Origin: Desulfobulbus sp.
Lineage (GTDB): Bacteria > Desulfobacterota > Desulfobulbia > Desulfobulbales > Desulfobulbaceae
NCBI GenBank assembly: GCA_030602145.1
Contig: JAUWAH010000144.1
Span: 1-6,451 of the forward strand
DNA length: 6,451 nt
Direction: 5' to 3'
Under the pieces are notes generated by a model. The model saw only the letters and a list, made by a program, of their open reading frames with translations. It did no database searches and had not been told where the DNA came from. Positions 1 to 6,451 of the stretch are shown in pieces; position 1 is the stretch's first letter, and every line of letters begins with the position of its first letter. Both the position numbers and the translations under genes were made by a program.

Positions 1-537
1 GGCCGATGGCACCACCCGCCAGGCCACCGTCACCGGCTCGCTCTCCGCCTGTTCGGCCTGAAGGGTCAGCACTTCCAGGGTATCGGGCCGGATGGTCCAG
101 AAGCTGGTCTCCGGCTGATCGCGGGCCACCATCCGGTTCAGCGAAAAGGAGAGGGGCTGAAACCAGGACCGGTGGTCGATGGTTCGGCTCTTGTCGACCG
201 GTTCACCGTCAAACCGACCCTCAAAACGAAGCTTGTCCCCCCGCCGCTCCACCCGGACATCGGTATCCGGCTCTTTGACATACCGCCAGGCCAGGGTGGC
301 CCCCTCATGGGTGTTGAGGCTGGTGAAGACCTCGTCGCCCTGGTGCTGGACCACGGTGATCGTGGTGCCGTCCCCCTCCCGTTCCGCCCGCCAGGAGAAG
401 GTGAAACTATGGTCGCCGGTCTGCTCCCGGTACCGCAGCACCTGGGAGGCGGGACTGGCAACTGCCATCAGCAGCAGGGCCAGGCAGAAGGGGACGAGGG
501 CGCGCAGGGGGGATCGATCGGTCACAAGAGGTCGCAT
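1..537 (-). CDS. Unrecognised exported protein, partial (3' end outside window)
   Basis: An open frame of 179 codons reads leftwards from an ATG at 537 without a stop to the window edge, so only the N-terminal part is present. The N-terminus carries basic residues (R2, R8, R12), a hydrophobic run at about residues 13-27 (LALLLMAVA) and a small-residue stretch (ASPAS, 27-31), which looks like a Sec signal peptide. Cys18 lies inside the hydrophobic core without a lipobox, so it is not an obvious lipoprotein. The visible mature part (from about QVLRY) is rich in alternating polar/hydrophobic strands and charged residues, suggesting a beta-rich periplasmic or outer-membrane-associated protein. 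I recognise no family and assign no function. It starts 7 bp after the stop of the PhoH-like gene and is probably cotranscribed with it. The Shine-Dalgarno is weak, so translational coupling is plausible. Confidence 0.75.
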   Translation of the reverse strand, partial: MRPLVTDRSPLRALVPFCLALLLMAVASPASQVLRYREQTGDHSFTFSWRAEREGDGTTITVVQHQGDEVFTSLNTHEGATLAWRYVKEPDTDVRVERRGDKLRFEGRFDGEPVDKSRTIDHRSWFQPLSFSLNRMVARDQPETSFWTIRPDTLEVLTLQAEQAESEPVTVAWRVVPSA

Positions 538-544
538 GGCGGGC

Positions 545-1882
<1,338 letters not shown>

Positions 1883-2681
1883 GGGCGATCCGTTCCGATG
1901 GTTCGGGTGCGGGAGGGGAAAAGGGAAAACAGCACACGCTTCGCAGGGGCTGGCCCGGGGCTGGCTCGACCAGCAGCCGCAGGGCGTCGATGGTCAGGTG
2001 GGTGTGAAGAACCGCGGCGAACAGTTCGACCAGGGCGGCGAGCACCCGCTCCCTGAGTGCCCCCTCCGCCACCCGACCGGTGAGGGGAAAGAAAAAGCGG
2101 TACTGCTCAAAGACGTAGGGATCACCCCACAACTCCAGGTTCTTCTTTTCCTGGCCGCTGAGCACGGCTGCCTTGTGCCGGGCCATTTCGCTGGGACTCA
2201 AGGGTGCCCGGAACCGATCGAAGGCGCGGAGGCATCGGGCGGCCAGGGTCTGCACGGGAGCCACATGATGGCTCGGACGCAGGCAGAAGCAGCCATCCTG
2301 GTTGGCAAGGATCAGGGGGGGAAGGGCAATGGATTGCAGACCGGTGGTGAAATCGGTCAGGGCAGCGACCAGTTGCTCCTCCGTCTGGGGTGGCTTGAGA
2401 CGGAAGGGCGACATCAGGGTGGCGTGGAGACCGATGCGGGCCGGGTTGCGGGTCAGGTCGGCCAGGCGGTCGGGATCGATGCCGCGGCAGGGGGGCTGCA
2501 CCAGGGGACGCCCGCTTTCGGCGCACCGGCCAAGCCAGCGATTCCCCCTTTGTCCAAGGGGAGAGGCGGGCGGGGGAAGATAGACAAGGACGTAGCGCAT
2601 GACCTCTGGGTGTGGGTGAGCTTGGGAAACCTCGGATGATCGGTTCATCCTCTTCCCTGCACTCTGCCAACCCCGTATTCG

Positions 2682-2758
2682 CCGCCGGTTATGAAACGGT
2701 TACGATTGCGTCAGGCCGGCCCGTTTTTTCCGTCTCCTGACGGAATCATAACCGGCGG
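2682..2758. repeat. Long nested inverted repeat (potential cruciform/hairpin)
   Basis: CCGCCGGTTATGA at 2682-2694 is perfectly complementary to TCATAACCGGCGG at 2746-2758 (13 bp). Inside it, CGTCAGG at 2709-2715 pairs with CCTGACG at 2736-2742 (7 bp), separated from the outer stem by 14 nt on one side and 3 nt on the other. The innermost 20 nt include a T6 run. The element lies between divergent genes, so a terminator role is unlikely. It could be a regulatory cruciform, a 5'-UTR structure, or a small palindromic mobile repeat. Confidence 0.6.
2686..2702 (+). promoter_or_regulatory. Candidate response-regulator site: two CGGTTA hexamers at 11-bp spacing
   Basis: CGGTTA occurs at 2686-2691 and again at 2697-2702, start-to-start 11 bp, i.e. 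one helical turn on the same DNA face. Direct repeats at 10-11 bp are typical of OmpR/PhoB-family binding sites. The words do not match the E. coli Pho box. Assignment to any regulator is inference. Confidence 0.3.
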
Positions 2759-2761
2759 TTA
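2749..2761. promoter_or_regulatory. Candidate operator dyad TAACCG-G-CGGTTA
   Basis: A 13-bp palindrome with a single central base, TAACCGGCGGTTA. A related copy, TCGCCGCCGGTTA at 2679-2691, matches the reverse-complement form at 11 of 13 positions. Two such dyads about 70 bp apart between divergent operons would suit a dimeric repressor or activator controlling both. No regulator gene is present in the window. Confidence 0.35.
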
Positions 2762-2861
2762 ATCGGGCCATAACATCGGACGGGTACACAGGTGGGCAGT
2801 TAGCCGTTCGCTTCCCGGTCCTCCGGGCGGTGCCGGCTCGGTCCAAACGAGGGAGTTCCCC

Positions 2862-3755
2862 ATGCCCAAGCTGCTCTGCGTGATCATCGACGGCCTCCGC
2901 GCCGAATCCCTGGCCTGCGCCCATGTTCCCTGCATCGACGCCCTCGCCGGCCGGGGCGCCCTGATCCCCAATCTCCAGCCGCCTCCGCCCGGCCTGACCC
3001 TGCCGACCCTTATCAGCCTGCTGACCTCGCTGGCGCCGATTGAACATGGCATCCTCACCAACTCCGCCGCCACCCCGATCGCCCCCCAGGCAGTTTCGCT
3101 CTTTTCCCTGCTCCGCTACCGCAACCAGACCGGAGCCGCCTTCTACTCCTCCGATCGATTGCGGCCGCTGTTCCCGCCGGGCACCCTGCAGACCGGCCTG
3201 CTGATTAACTCCCAGTCGATCCGCAATGTCGACCGCGACCTGGCCCAGCAGGCATCCCTGCACCTGCAGCGGGAGCAACCTGACTTTTGCCTGCTCTATC
3301 TGGAGGGAGCCGACATCGCCGCCGTTCATTTCGGGTCCGGCTCGGAACCCCATCTGGACAGTGTCGAACAGGCCGACCAGGCTCTGGCGGTGCTGCTGGA
3401 ACATTTGGCCGAGGTCGGTCTGCACCGGGACTATACGATCATGGTGATGGGATGCGGCGGCAGCCTCCAGGCAGAGCCCGAGTCTTCCCCCTCCCTGCCG
3501 CTGCTCTTCTCCGGCCCGGGAGTCCGCAAGGGACAGCGACTCGAACATCCCCCGATGCTCGTCGACCTGGCCCCCACCATGGCCGCAATGCTCGGCCTGG
3601 CGCCGCACCCCGACTGGCGGGGCCGGGTGCTGGCCGAGGTGCTTCACCCCACGGTGCTGAACCTGCGGTCCACCGGACGCGGCAAGGTCCGCCGGCCACC
3701 GGCCAGGGGCAGCCGCTGTCAGCCCATTCCTCTCACGGAGACCATCGCCTCATGA
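2862..3755 (+). CDS. Alkaline-phosphatase-superfamily (NPP/phosphodiesterase-like) protein with incomplete metal site
   Basis: 297 residues. It shows the N-terminal half of the alkaline phosphatase / nucleotide pyrophosphatase fold: metal-ligand Asp in VIIDGLR (D10), the nucleophile region GLTLPTLISLLTSLAPIEHGILTN with T46 as the expected nucleophile, then GADIAAVHFGSGSE (D151, H156), a VEQADQAL helix (169-175), and the C-terminal GPGVRKG (218-224) followed by LVDLAPTMAAMLGL (233-246) and GRVL. The usual Asp-His pair (..SDHG..) is replaced by MGCGG at 196-200, and no late His stands before LPLLFSGPG. It therefore lacks several normal metal ligands and may be inactive or may have changed function. 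Because residues 4-9 form the first beta-strand, there is no signal peptide; it is likely cytoplasmic. A GAGGGAG Shine-Dalgarno 6 nt before ATG supports the start. It is the first gene of the plus-strand operon, and its stop overlaps the next start (ATGA). The C-terminal ~35 residues are basic and unconserved-looking. Confidence 0.8.
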   Translation: MPKLLCVIIDGLRAESLACAHVPCIDALAGRGALIPNLQPPPPGLTLPTLISLLTSLAPIEHGILTNSAATPIAPQAVSLFSLLRYRNQTGAAFYSSDRLRPLFPPGTLQTGLLINSQSIRNVDRDLAQQASLHLQREQPDFCLLYLEGADIAAVHFGSGSEPHLDSVEQADQALAVLLEHLAEVGLHRDYTIMVMGCGGSLQAEPESSPSLPLLFSGPGVRKGQRLEHPPMLVDLAPTMAAMLGLAPHPDWRGRVLAEVLHPTVLNLRSTGRGKVRRPPARGSRCQPIPLTETIAS

Positions 3756-4564
3756 TCAGCCTCATCACCTGCAACACCACCGCCATCGGCCCGTCAGCCG
3801 AGCCCCTGCACCCCCTGACCGAATCGCTTTATTCGGAGGGGATCGACCTGCTCTGCTGCCAGTCCCTGGACCCTTGCCCGCAGAGTCGAACGTTGCTGGC
3901 CGACCGGGTGACCGCCACCCTGGGACTGCGGTGCAGCTCCTTTGCCGCCGGCCGGATCGGCCCCTCCGAGGACAAAACCGTCCATGGCGGCACAGCCAGG
4001 GGGTTGGCCGTCTTCACCGGGGCCCACATCTGGGTGCTCAACAGCGGCAGCTTCACGGTCGGCGCGGACGAGGACGAAACCACGGTCCTGTTCGCCCTGG
4101 TCCGCAAGCACAACGTGGCCGTCCTGGTCCTGACCCTGCACCTCGCCGCCAACCTTCCGGCGCAGCATCGGCAACTGCACGACCTGTTCGGCCACCCGCT
4201 GCTCCGCGAACCCTACGGCGCCGTGGTCCTGTGCACCGATCGATCGCCCCGGCTGGCGGCCAAGCACTGGTCGGCCGCCTGCGCACTCTCCTGCTGGAGC
4301 CCGCTGCGCACCTCGCCATCGCTGTCCGCGGTCAACGATCGGCTCAGGTTCTTCACCAGCCGATCCTCGGGGGCGATGCTCACCCTCCATCCGGCCCCCC
4401 CCCTGCCCAGAGCGGATTCGGATGCGGACCGGTCTGATTCCGGCCTGGCCGTCAGCCGCTTCGAGGTCCACCGTCCCGGATCGAACAAACCCAATCGCCT
4501 TGCCTTTCCCCTGTCGTTTCGCGAGCAGTGGCTGGGATACAAGGAACACCGGGCCTTTGCCTGA
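3752..4564 (+). CDS. Endonuclease/exonuclease/phosphatase (EEP) superfamily-like protein, catalytic residues partly lost
   Basis: 270 residues from ATG 3752. The frame is open further upstream (to 3287), but that part only shadows the preceding gene. The ATGA overlap, a GGAG at 3737-3740, and an N-terminus that immediately reads like the EEP first strand (MISLITCNTTAI) fix the start. EEP-like landmarks in order: N8, IDLLCCQS (31-38, where active members have ..LQE), GLAVF (84-88), the paired strands TTVLFALVRKHNVAVLVLTLHL (110-131) with H130, HRQLHDLF (139-146), VVLCTDRS (158-165, where active members have ..GDFN) and NDRLRFF. The Glu of QE, the Asn of DxN and the terminal SDH are missing; N8, H130 and D163 remain. 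No signal peptide or membrane segment is visible. The family call rests on pattern alone, so it is moderate. It is translationally coupled to the AP-like gene and followed 41 bp later by the OlsF-like gene. Its role is unknown. Confidence 0.7.
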   Translation: MISLITCNTTAIGPSAEPLHPLTESLYSEGIDLLCCQSLDPCPQSRTLLADRVTATLGLRCSSFAAGRIGPSEDKTVHGGTARGLAVFTGAHIWVLNSGSFTVGADEDETTVLFALVRKHNVAVLVLTLHLAANLPAQHRQLHDLFGHPLLREPYGAVVLCTDRSPRLAAKHWSAACALSCWSPLRTSPSLSAVNDRLRFFTSRSSGAMLTLHPAPPLPRADSDADRSDSGLAVSRFEVHRPGSNKPNRLAFPLSFREQWLGYKEHRAFA

Positions 4565-4592
4565 CAACCCCTTCCCTGCCCTTTCCCAACCT

Positions 4593-4597
4593 GGAGG
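4593..4597 (+). promoter_or_regulatory. Ribosome-binding site that decides the olsF start
   Basis: GGAGG lies 8 nt before ATG 4606. The frame is open upstream to an ATG at 4528, which lies inside the preceding gene, lacks such a site and would add 26 unconserved residues. A nearer ATG at 4601 is in another frame. Confidence 0.8.
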
Positions 4598-4605
4598 ATT
4601 ATGCC

Positions 4606-6330
4606 ATGTTCACCGTCGACGCCATCCTCAACCAGTACTCTCCCCGCCTGGCCGGCCGGCCACTGGTCGCGGCACCGATCCGCACCCTGCTGCGCCGCCT
4701 GCTCCGCGAAGACCGGTTTTTGGACTTCGCCGCCCGGTATCCGCATCTGCGCGGCATGGATTTCGTCGAGCAGGTCCTGGAGACCCTGCACTGCACCTAC
4801 ACCGTCTCCGACCGCGAACGGGAAAACATTCCGGCCAGCGGCCGGGTGGTCATTGTCGCCAACCACCCCATCGGTTCCCTGGACGGGTTGGCCCTGCTCA
4901 AGCTGGTGCACGACAGCCGCCCGGATGTGCGCATCGTCGCCAACGACCTCCTGGACGCGATCGAGCCCCTCCGCCCCTGCCTGCTTTCGGTCAAGGTGCT
5001 GACCGGGGTCACCGGCAAGGAGCAGATCAGCCGCATCGACCGGGCCCTGGCGGCCGAAGAGGCCGTCATTTTCTTTCCGGCCGGCGAGGTCTCGCGCCTC
5101 TCGCCCAAGGGGGTTCAGGATGGCCCATGGCATAAAGGTTTCCTGCGCATGGCAGCCCGGGCCAAGGCCCCGATCCTGCCCATCCATGTACGCGGCCGCA
5201 ACTCGCTGTCCTTCTACGCCGCCTCCATGCTGGTCAAACCGCTCTCCACCCTGATGCTGGTCGGCGAGATGTTCTACCGGCGTCGCCAGCCGCTCAAACT
5301 GACCATCGGCGGCCTGATTCCCCATGGGGCCTACAGCGGTCTAACTCTCCGCGACAAGGACAAGGCCGACCTGTTCCGCAAGCACCTCTACCGCATCGGC
5401 GCCGGCAAGAAGGGGATCTTCCCCACCGAAACGGCCATCGCCCGGCCGGAGCGGCGGGTGGTGCTCAAGAAGACCGTGCAGGCGGGGGAACTTTTAGGGC
5501 GGACCCCGGATAACAAGGCCATTCACCTCTTCGCCGGCGACGAGCAGTCGCCGGTGCTGCGCGAAATCTCCCGCCTACGCGAGATCACCTTCCGGGCGGT
5601 CGGCGAGGGTTCGGGCAAGCGGCGCGACCTGGACCGCTTCGACCGCTACTACCGTCACCTGGTGCTCTGGTCCGAGGAGGATCTGGAGATCGTCGGCGCC
5701 TACCGGCTGGCCGATGCAGCGGCGGTGGTTGGTGAGCGGGGCTGTGCCGGCCTGTACAGCCACAGCCTCTTTCAGTTCGACCGGGACCGGTTTCCCTACC
5801 TCGAACAGGGGCTGGAGCTGGGCCGCAGTTTTGTCCAGCAGCGCTACTGGGGCAAGCGCAGCCTCGACTACCTCTGGTACGGCATCGGTGCCTTCCTCCG
5901 CCGCAATCCGCAGTACCGCTACCTGTTCGGACCGGTGTCGATCAGCAACGCCATGCCGCAGATGGCCAAGGAACTGCTCATCTATTTCTACAAGCTCTAT
6001 TTCAGCGATACCGCTGGCCGCCCCTGCTCGCGCACCCCTTTCCGCTTCTCCCTGCCGGTCACCGACCTGGCCCACTCCTTCCGGGGCGACAACTACCAGC
6101 AGGACCTCATCCACCTCAAGTCGCTGCTGGCCACCATGGGGACCTCGATCCCCACCCTCTACAAGCAGTACACCGAACTCTGCGAACCGGGCGGCGTGCT
6201 CTTCCTCGACTTCAACGTCGACCGGGACTTCGGCAACTGCGTCGACGGCCTGGTGGTGGTCGACACCCACCGGCTCAAACCGGCCAAACGCAAACGCTAT
6301 ATCGAGGATTCGGTGTTGGTGGCGGGGTGA
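4606..6330 (+). CDS. olsF: OlsF-like bifunctional ornithine-lipid synthase (PlsC-type O-acyltransferase + OlsB-type N-acyltransferase)
   Basis: 574 residues from the GGAGG-supported ATG. Residues about 60-270 form a lysophospholipid-acyltransferase (PlsC-like) domain: VANHPIGSLDG (84-94; an H-x5-D form, H87/D93, as I recall in this subfamily), VIFFPAGEVSRLS (154-166) and APILPIHVRGRNS (188-200). Residues about 310-574 form an OlsB-like GNAT-type domain: REISRLREITFRAVGEGSG (319-337), LDRFDRYYRHLVLW (342-355), IVGAYRL (362-368), LELGRSFVQQRYW (403-415) and GPVSISN (442-448). Family knowledge: OlsF proteins N-acylate ornithine with a 3-hydroxyacyl chain and then O-acylate the lyso-lipid, giving phosphorus-free membrane lipids at the inner face of the cytoplasmic membrane. 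The amino-acid substrate is not readable from sequence, so another aminolipid is possible. All motifs are intact and the protein is probably active. Last gene of the plus-strand operon, 41 bp after the EEP-like gene. Confidence 0.85.
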   Translation: MFTVDAILNQYSPRLAGRPLVAAPIRTLLRRLLREDRFLDFAARYPHLRGMDFVEQVLETLHCTYTVSDRERENIPASGRVVIVANHPIGSLDGLALLKLVHDSRPDVRIVANDLLDAIEPLRPCLLSVKVLTGVTGKEQISRIDRALAAEEAVIFFPAGEVSRLSPKGVQDGPWHKGFLRMAARAKAPILPIHVRGRNSLSFYAASMLVKPLSTLMLVGEMFYRRRQPLKLTIGGLIPHGAYSGLTLRDKDKADLFRKHLYRIGAGKKGIFPTETAIARPERRVVLKKTVQAGELLGRTPDNKAIHLFAGDEQSPVLREISRLREITFRAVGEGSGKRRDLDRFDRYYRHLVLWSEEDLEIVGAYRLADAAAVVGERGCAGLYSHSLFQFDRDRFPYLEQGLELGRSFVQQRYWGKRSLDYLWYGIGAFLRRNPQYRYLFGPVSISNAMPQMAKELLIYFYKLYFSDTAGRPCSRTPFRFSLPVTDLAHSFRGDNYQQDLIHLKSLLATMGTSIPTLYKQYTELCEPGGVLFLDFNVDRDFGNCVDGLVVVDTHRLKPAKRKRYIEDSVLVAG

Positions 6331-6353
6331 GGGGCGAATGATTTTCTGTTGAT

Positions 6354-6366
6354 ACGTGCCGCACGT
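6354..6366. repeat. Short palindrome ACGTGC-C-GCACGT
   Basis: A 13-bp inverted repeat with one central base, 24 bp after the olsF stop. It is too tight for a good RNA hairpin beyond 5 bp with a CCG loop and has no T-run, so it is not a clear terminator. It may be a protein-binding site or chance. Confidence 0.3.
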
Positions 6367-6367
6367 G

Positions 6368-6414
6368 TGTCATTTCGAGGAGCGCAGTGACGAGAAATCT
6401 CCTTCCTGAGATTT
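6368..6414. repeat. REP-like dispersed intergenic repeat with a hairpin
   Basis: The block from TGTCATTTCGAGGAGCGC (6368) through GACGAGAAATCT (6400) resembles, from memory, a high-copy palindromic intergenic repeat found in many delta-proteobacteria and some other phyla. It is followed by a 7-bp stem AAATCTC (6395-6401) / GAGATTT (6408-6414) with a 6-nt loop. Inside it, GTCA (6369-6372) and TGAC (6388-6391) are also inverted. The stem is A/T-rich with only TTCCC after it, so it is at best a weak terminator for the operon. The opposite half of the usual long palindrome is not seen before the window ends. Confidence 0.55.
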
Positions 6415-6451
6415 TCCCTCCGGTCGATAACCGCAAAAAGGGTGGCATAAT

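Larger units (their letters stand above)
2649..2861. promoter_or_regulatory. Divergent intergenic region between the two operons
   Basis: 213 bp with no supported ORF of its own separate the divergent start codons at 2648 and 2862, so promoters for both operons should lie here. The sequence is less GC-rich in its middle (about 2686-2776) and rich in GGTTA/TAACC words and inverted repeats, listed separately. I could not pick a convincing sigma-70 -35/-10 pair: CATAAC occurs at 2747-2752 and 2769-2774 but lacks a well-spaced -35 partner. The plus-strand gene has a good ribosome-binding site, GAGGGAG, at 2849-2855. Confidence 0.55.

Noticed and set aside
2540..2580. CCCCCTTTGTCCAAGGGG stretch resembling a common dispersed intergenic repeat
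   Set aside because: It is translated in frame within the DUF1045 gene as PPPASPLGQRGNRWLG, which fits the family pattern (PPP..S.L...G.RWLGR) without an insertion, so it is ordinary coding sequence.
2122..2670. Alternative minus-strand frame of 182 codons across the DUF1045 gene
   Set aside because: It is a shadow frame: Pro/Arg/Ser-rich, without motifs, fully overlapped by the conserved DUF1045 frame.
2647..2774. Classical Pho box or sigma-70 promoter
   Set aside because: No pair of CTGTCAT-like repeats and no -35/-10 pair with 16-18 bp spacing could be found by eye; only looser 11-bp repeats are present.
3287..3751. N-terminal extension of the EEP-like frame to an upstream ATG
   Set aside because: The first ~155 codons lie inside the AP-like gene and read as Arg/Gly/Pro-rich shadow. 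The EEP-like similarity begins exactly at ATG 3752, which overlaps the previous stop.
4213..5325. Long minus-strand ORF (370 codons) opposite the EEP-like and olsF genes
   Set aside because: It is antisense to two genes with clear family motifs, has no recognisable domain, and low-complexity Gly/Gln/Asp composition typical of reverse reading of GC-rich codons. The same holds for minus-strand frames at 2700-3647, 3794-4567 and 5575-6270.

Overview
The window is GC-rich, densely coding bacterial DNA. It holds two divergent gene clusters separated by a 213-bp intergenic region. The high GC, the combination of a PIN-PhoH protein with an OlsF-type ornithine-lipid synthase, and a GTCATTTCGAGGAGCGCAGTG-type intergenic repeat at the right end suggest a Desulfobacterota (delta-proteobacterial, perhaps Desulfobulbus-like) chromosome. 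This placement is inference from protein style and not from a marker gene.

Left cluster (minus strand, 2648 to 1): a DUF1045 / 2H-phosphoesterase-like protein, then a PIN-PhoH ATPase (PhoH2 type) that it overlaps by 59 bp, then 7 bp later an unrecognised exported protein running off the left edge. The tight spacing points to one transcription unit. The DUF1045 protein keeps its first HxT motif, but the second reads FFP.

Intergenic region (2649-2861): it contains a 13-bp perfect inverted repeat with a second nested inverted repeat, a 13-bp TAACCG-G-CGGTTA dyad, and two CGGTTA hexamers exactly 11 bp apart. This is the best candidate for a shared regulatory region. No terminator is needed here and no confident sigma-70 promoter could be picked.

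Right cluster (plus strand, 2862 to 6330): an alkaline-phosphatase-superfamily protein, then an endonuclease/exonuclease/phosphatase (EEP)-like protein joined by an ATGA stop/start overlap, then after 41 bp a 574-residue two-domain acyltransferase strongly resembling OlsF. OlsF makes ornithine lipids by N- and O-acylation. The first two proteins look like phosphodiesterase-fold proteins that have each lost part of their metal/catalytic set. Together they may form an accessory pair working with the aminolipid synthase; that functional link is inference.

The right end (6331-6451) holds no gene, only a short palindrome and a REP-like dispersed repeat with a hairpin. I see no tRNA, rRNA, CRISPR array, insertion sequence or phage gene.
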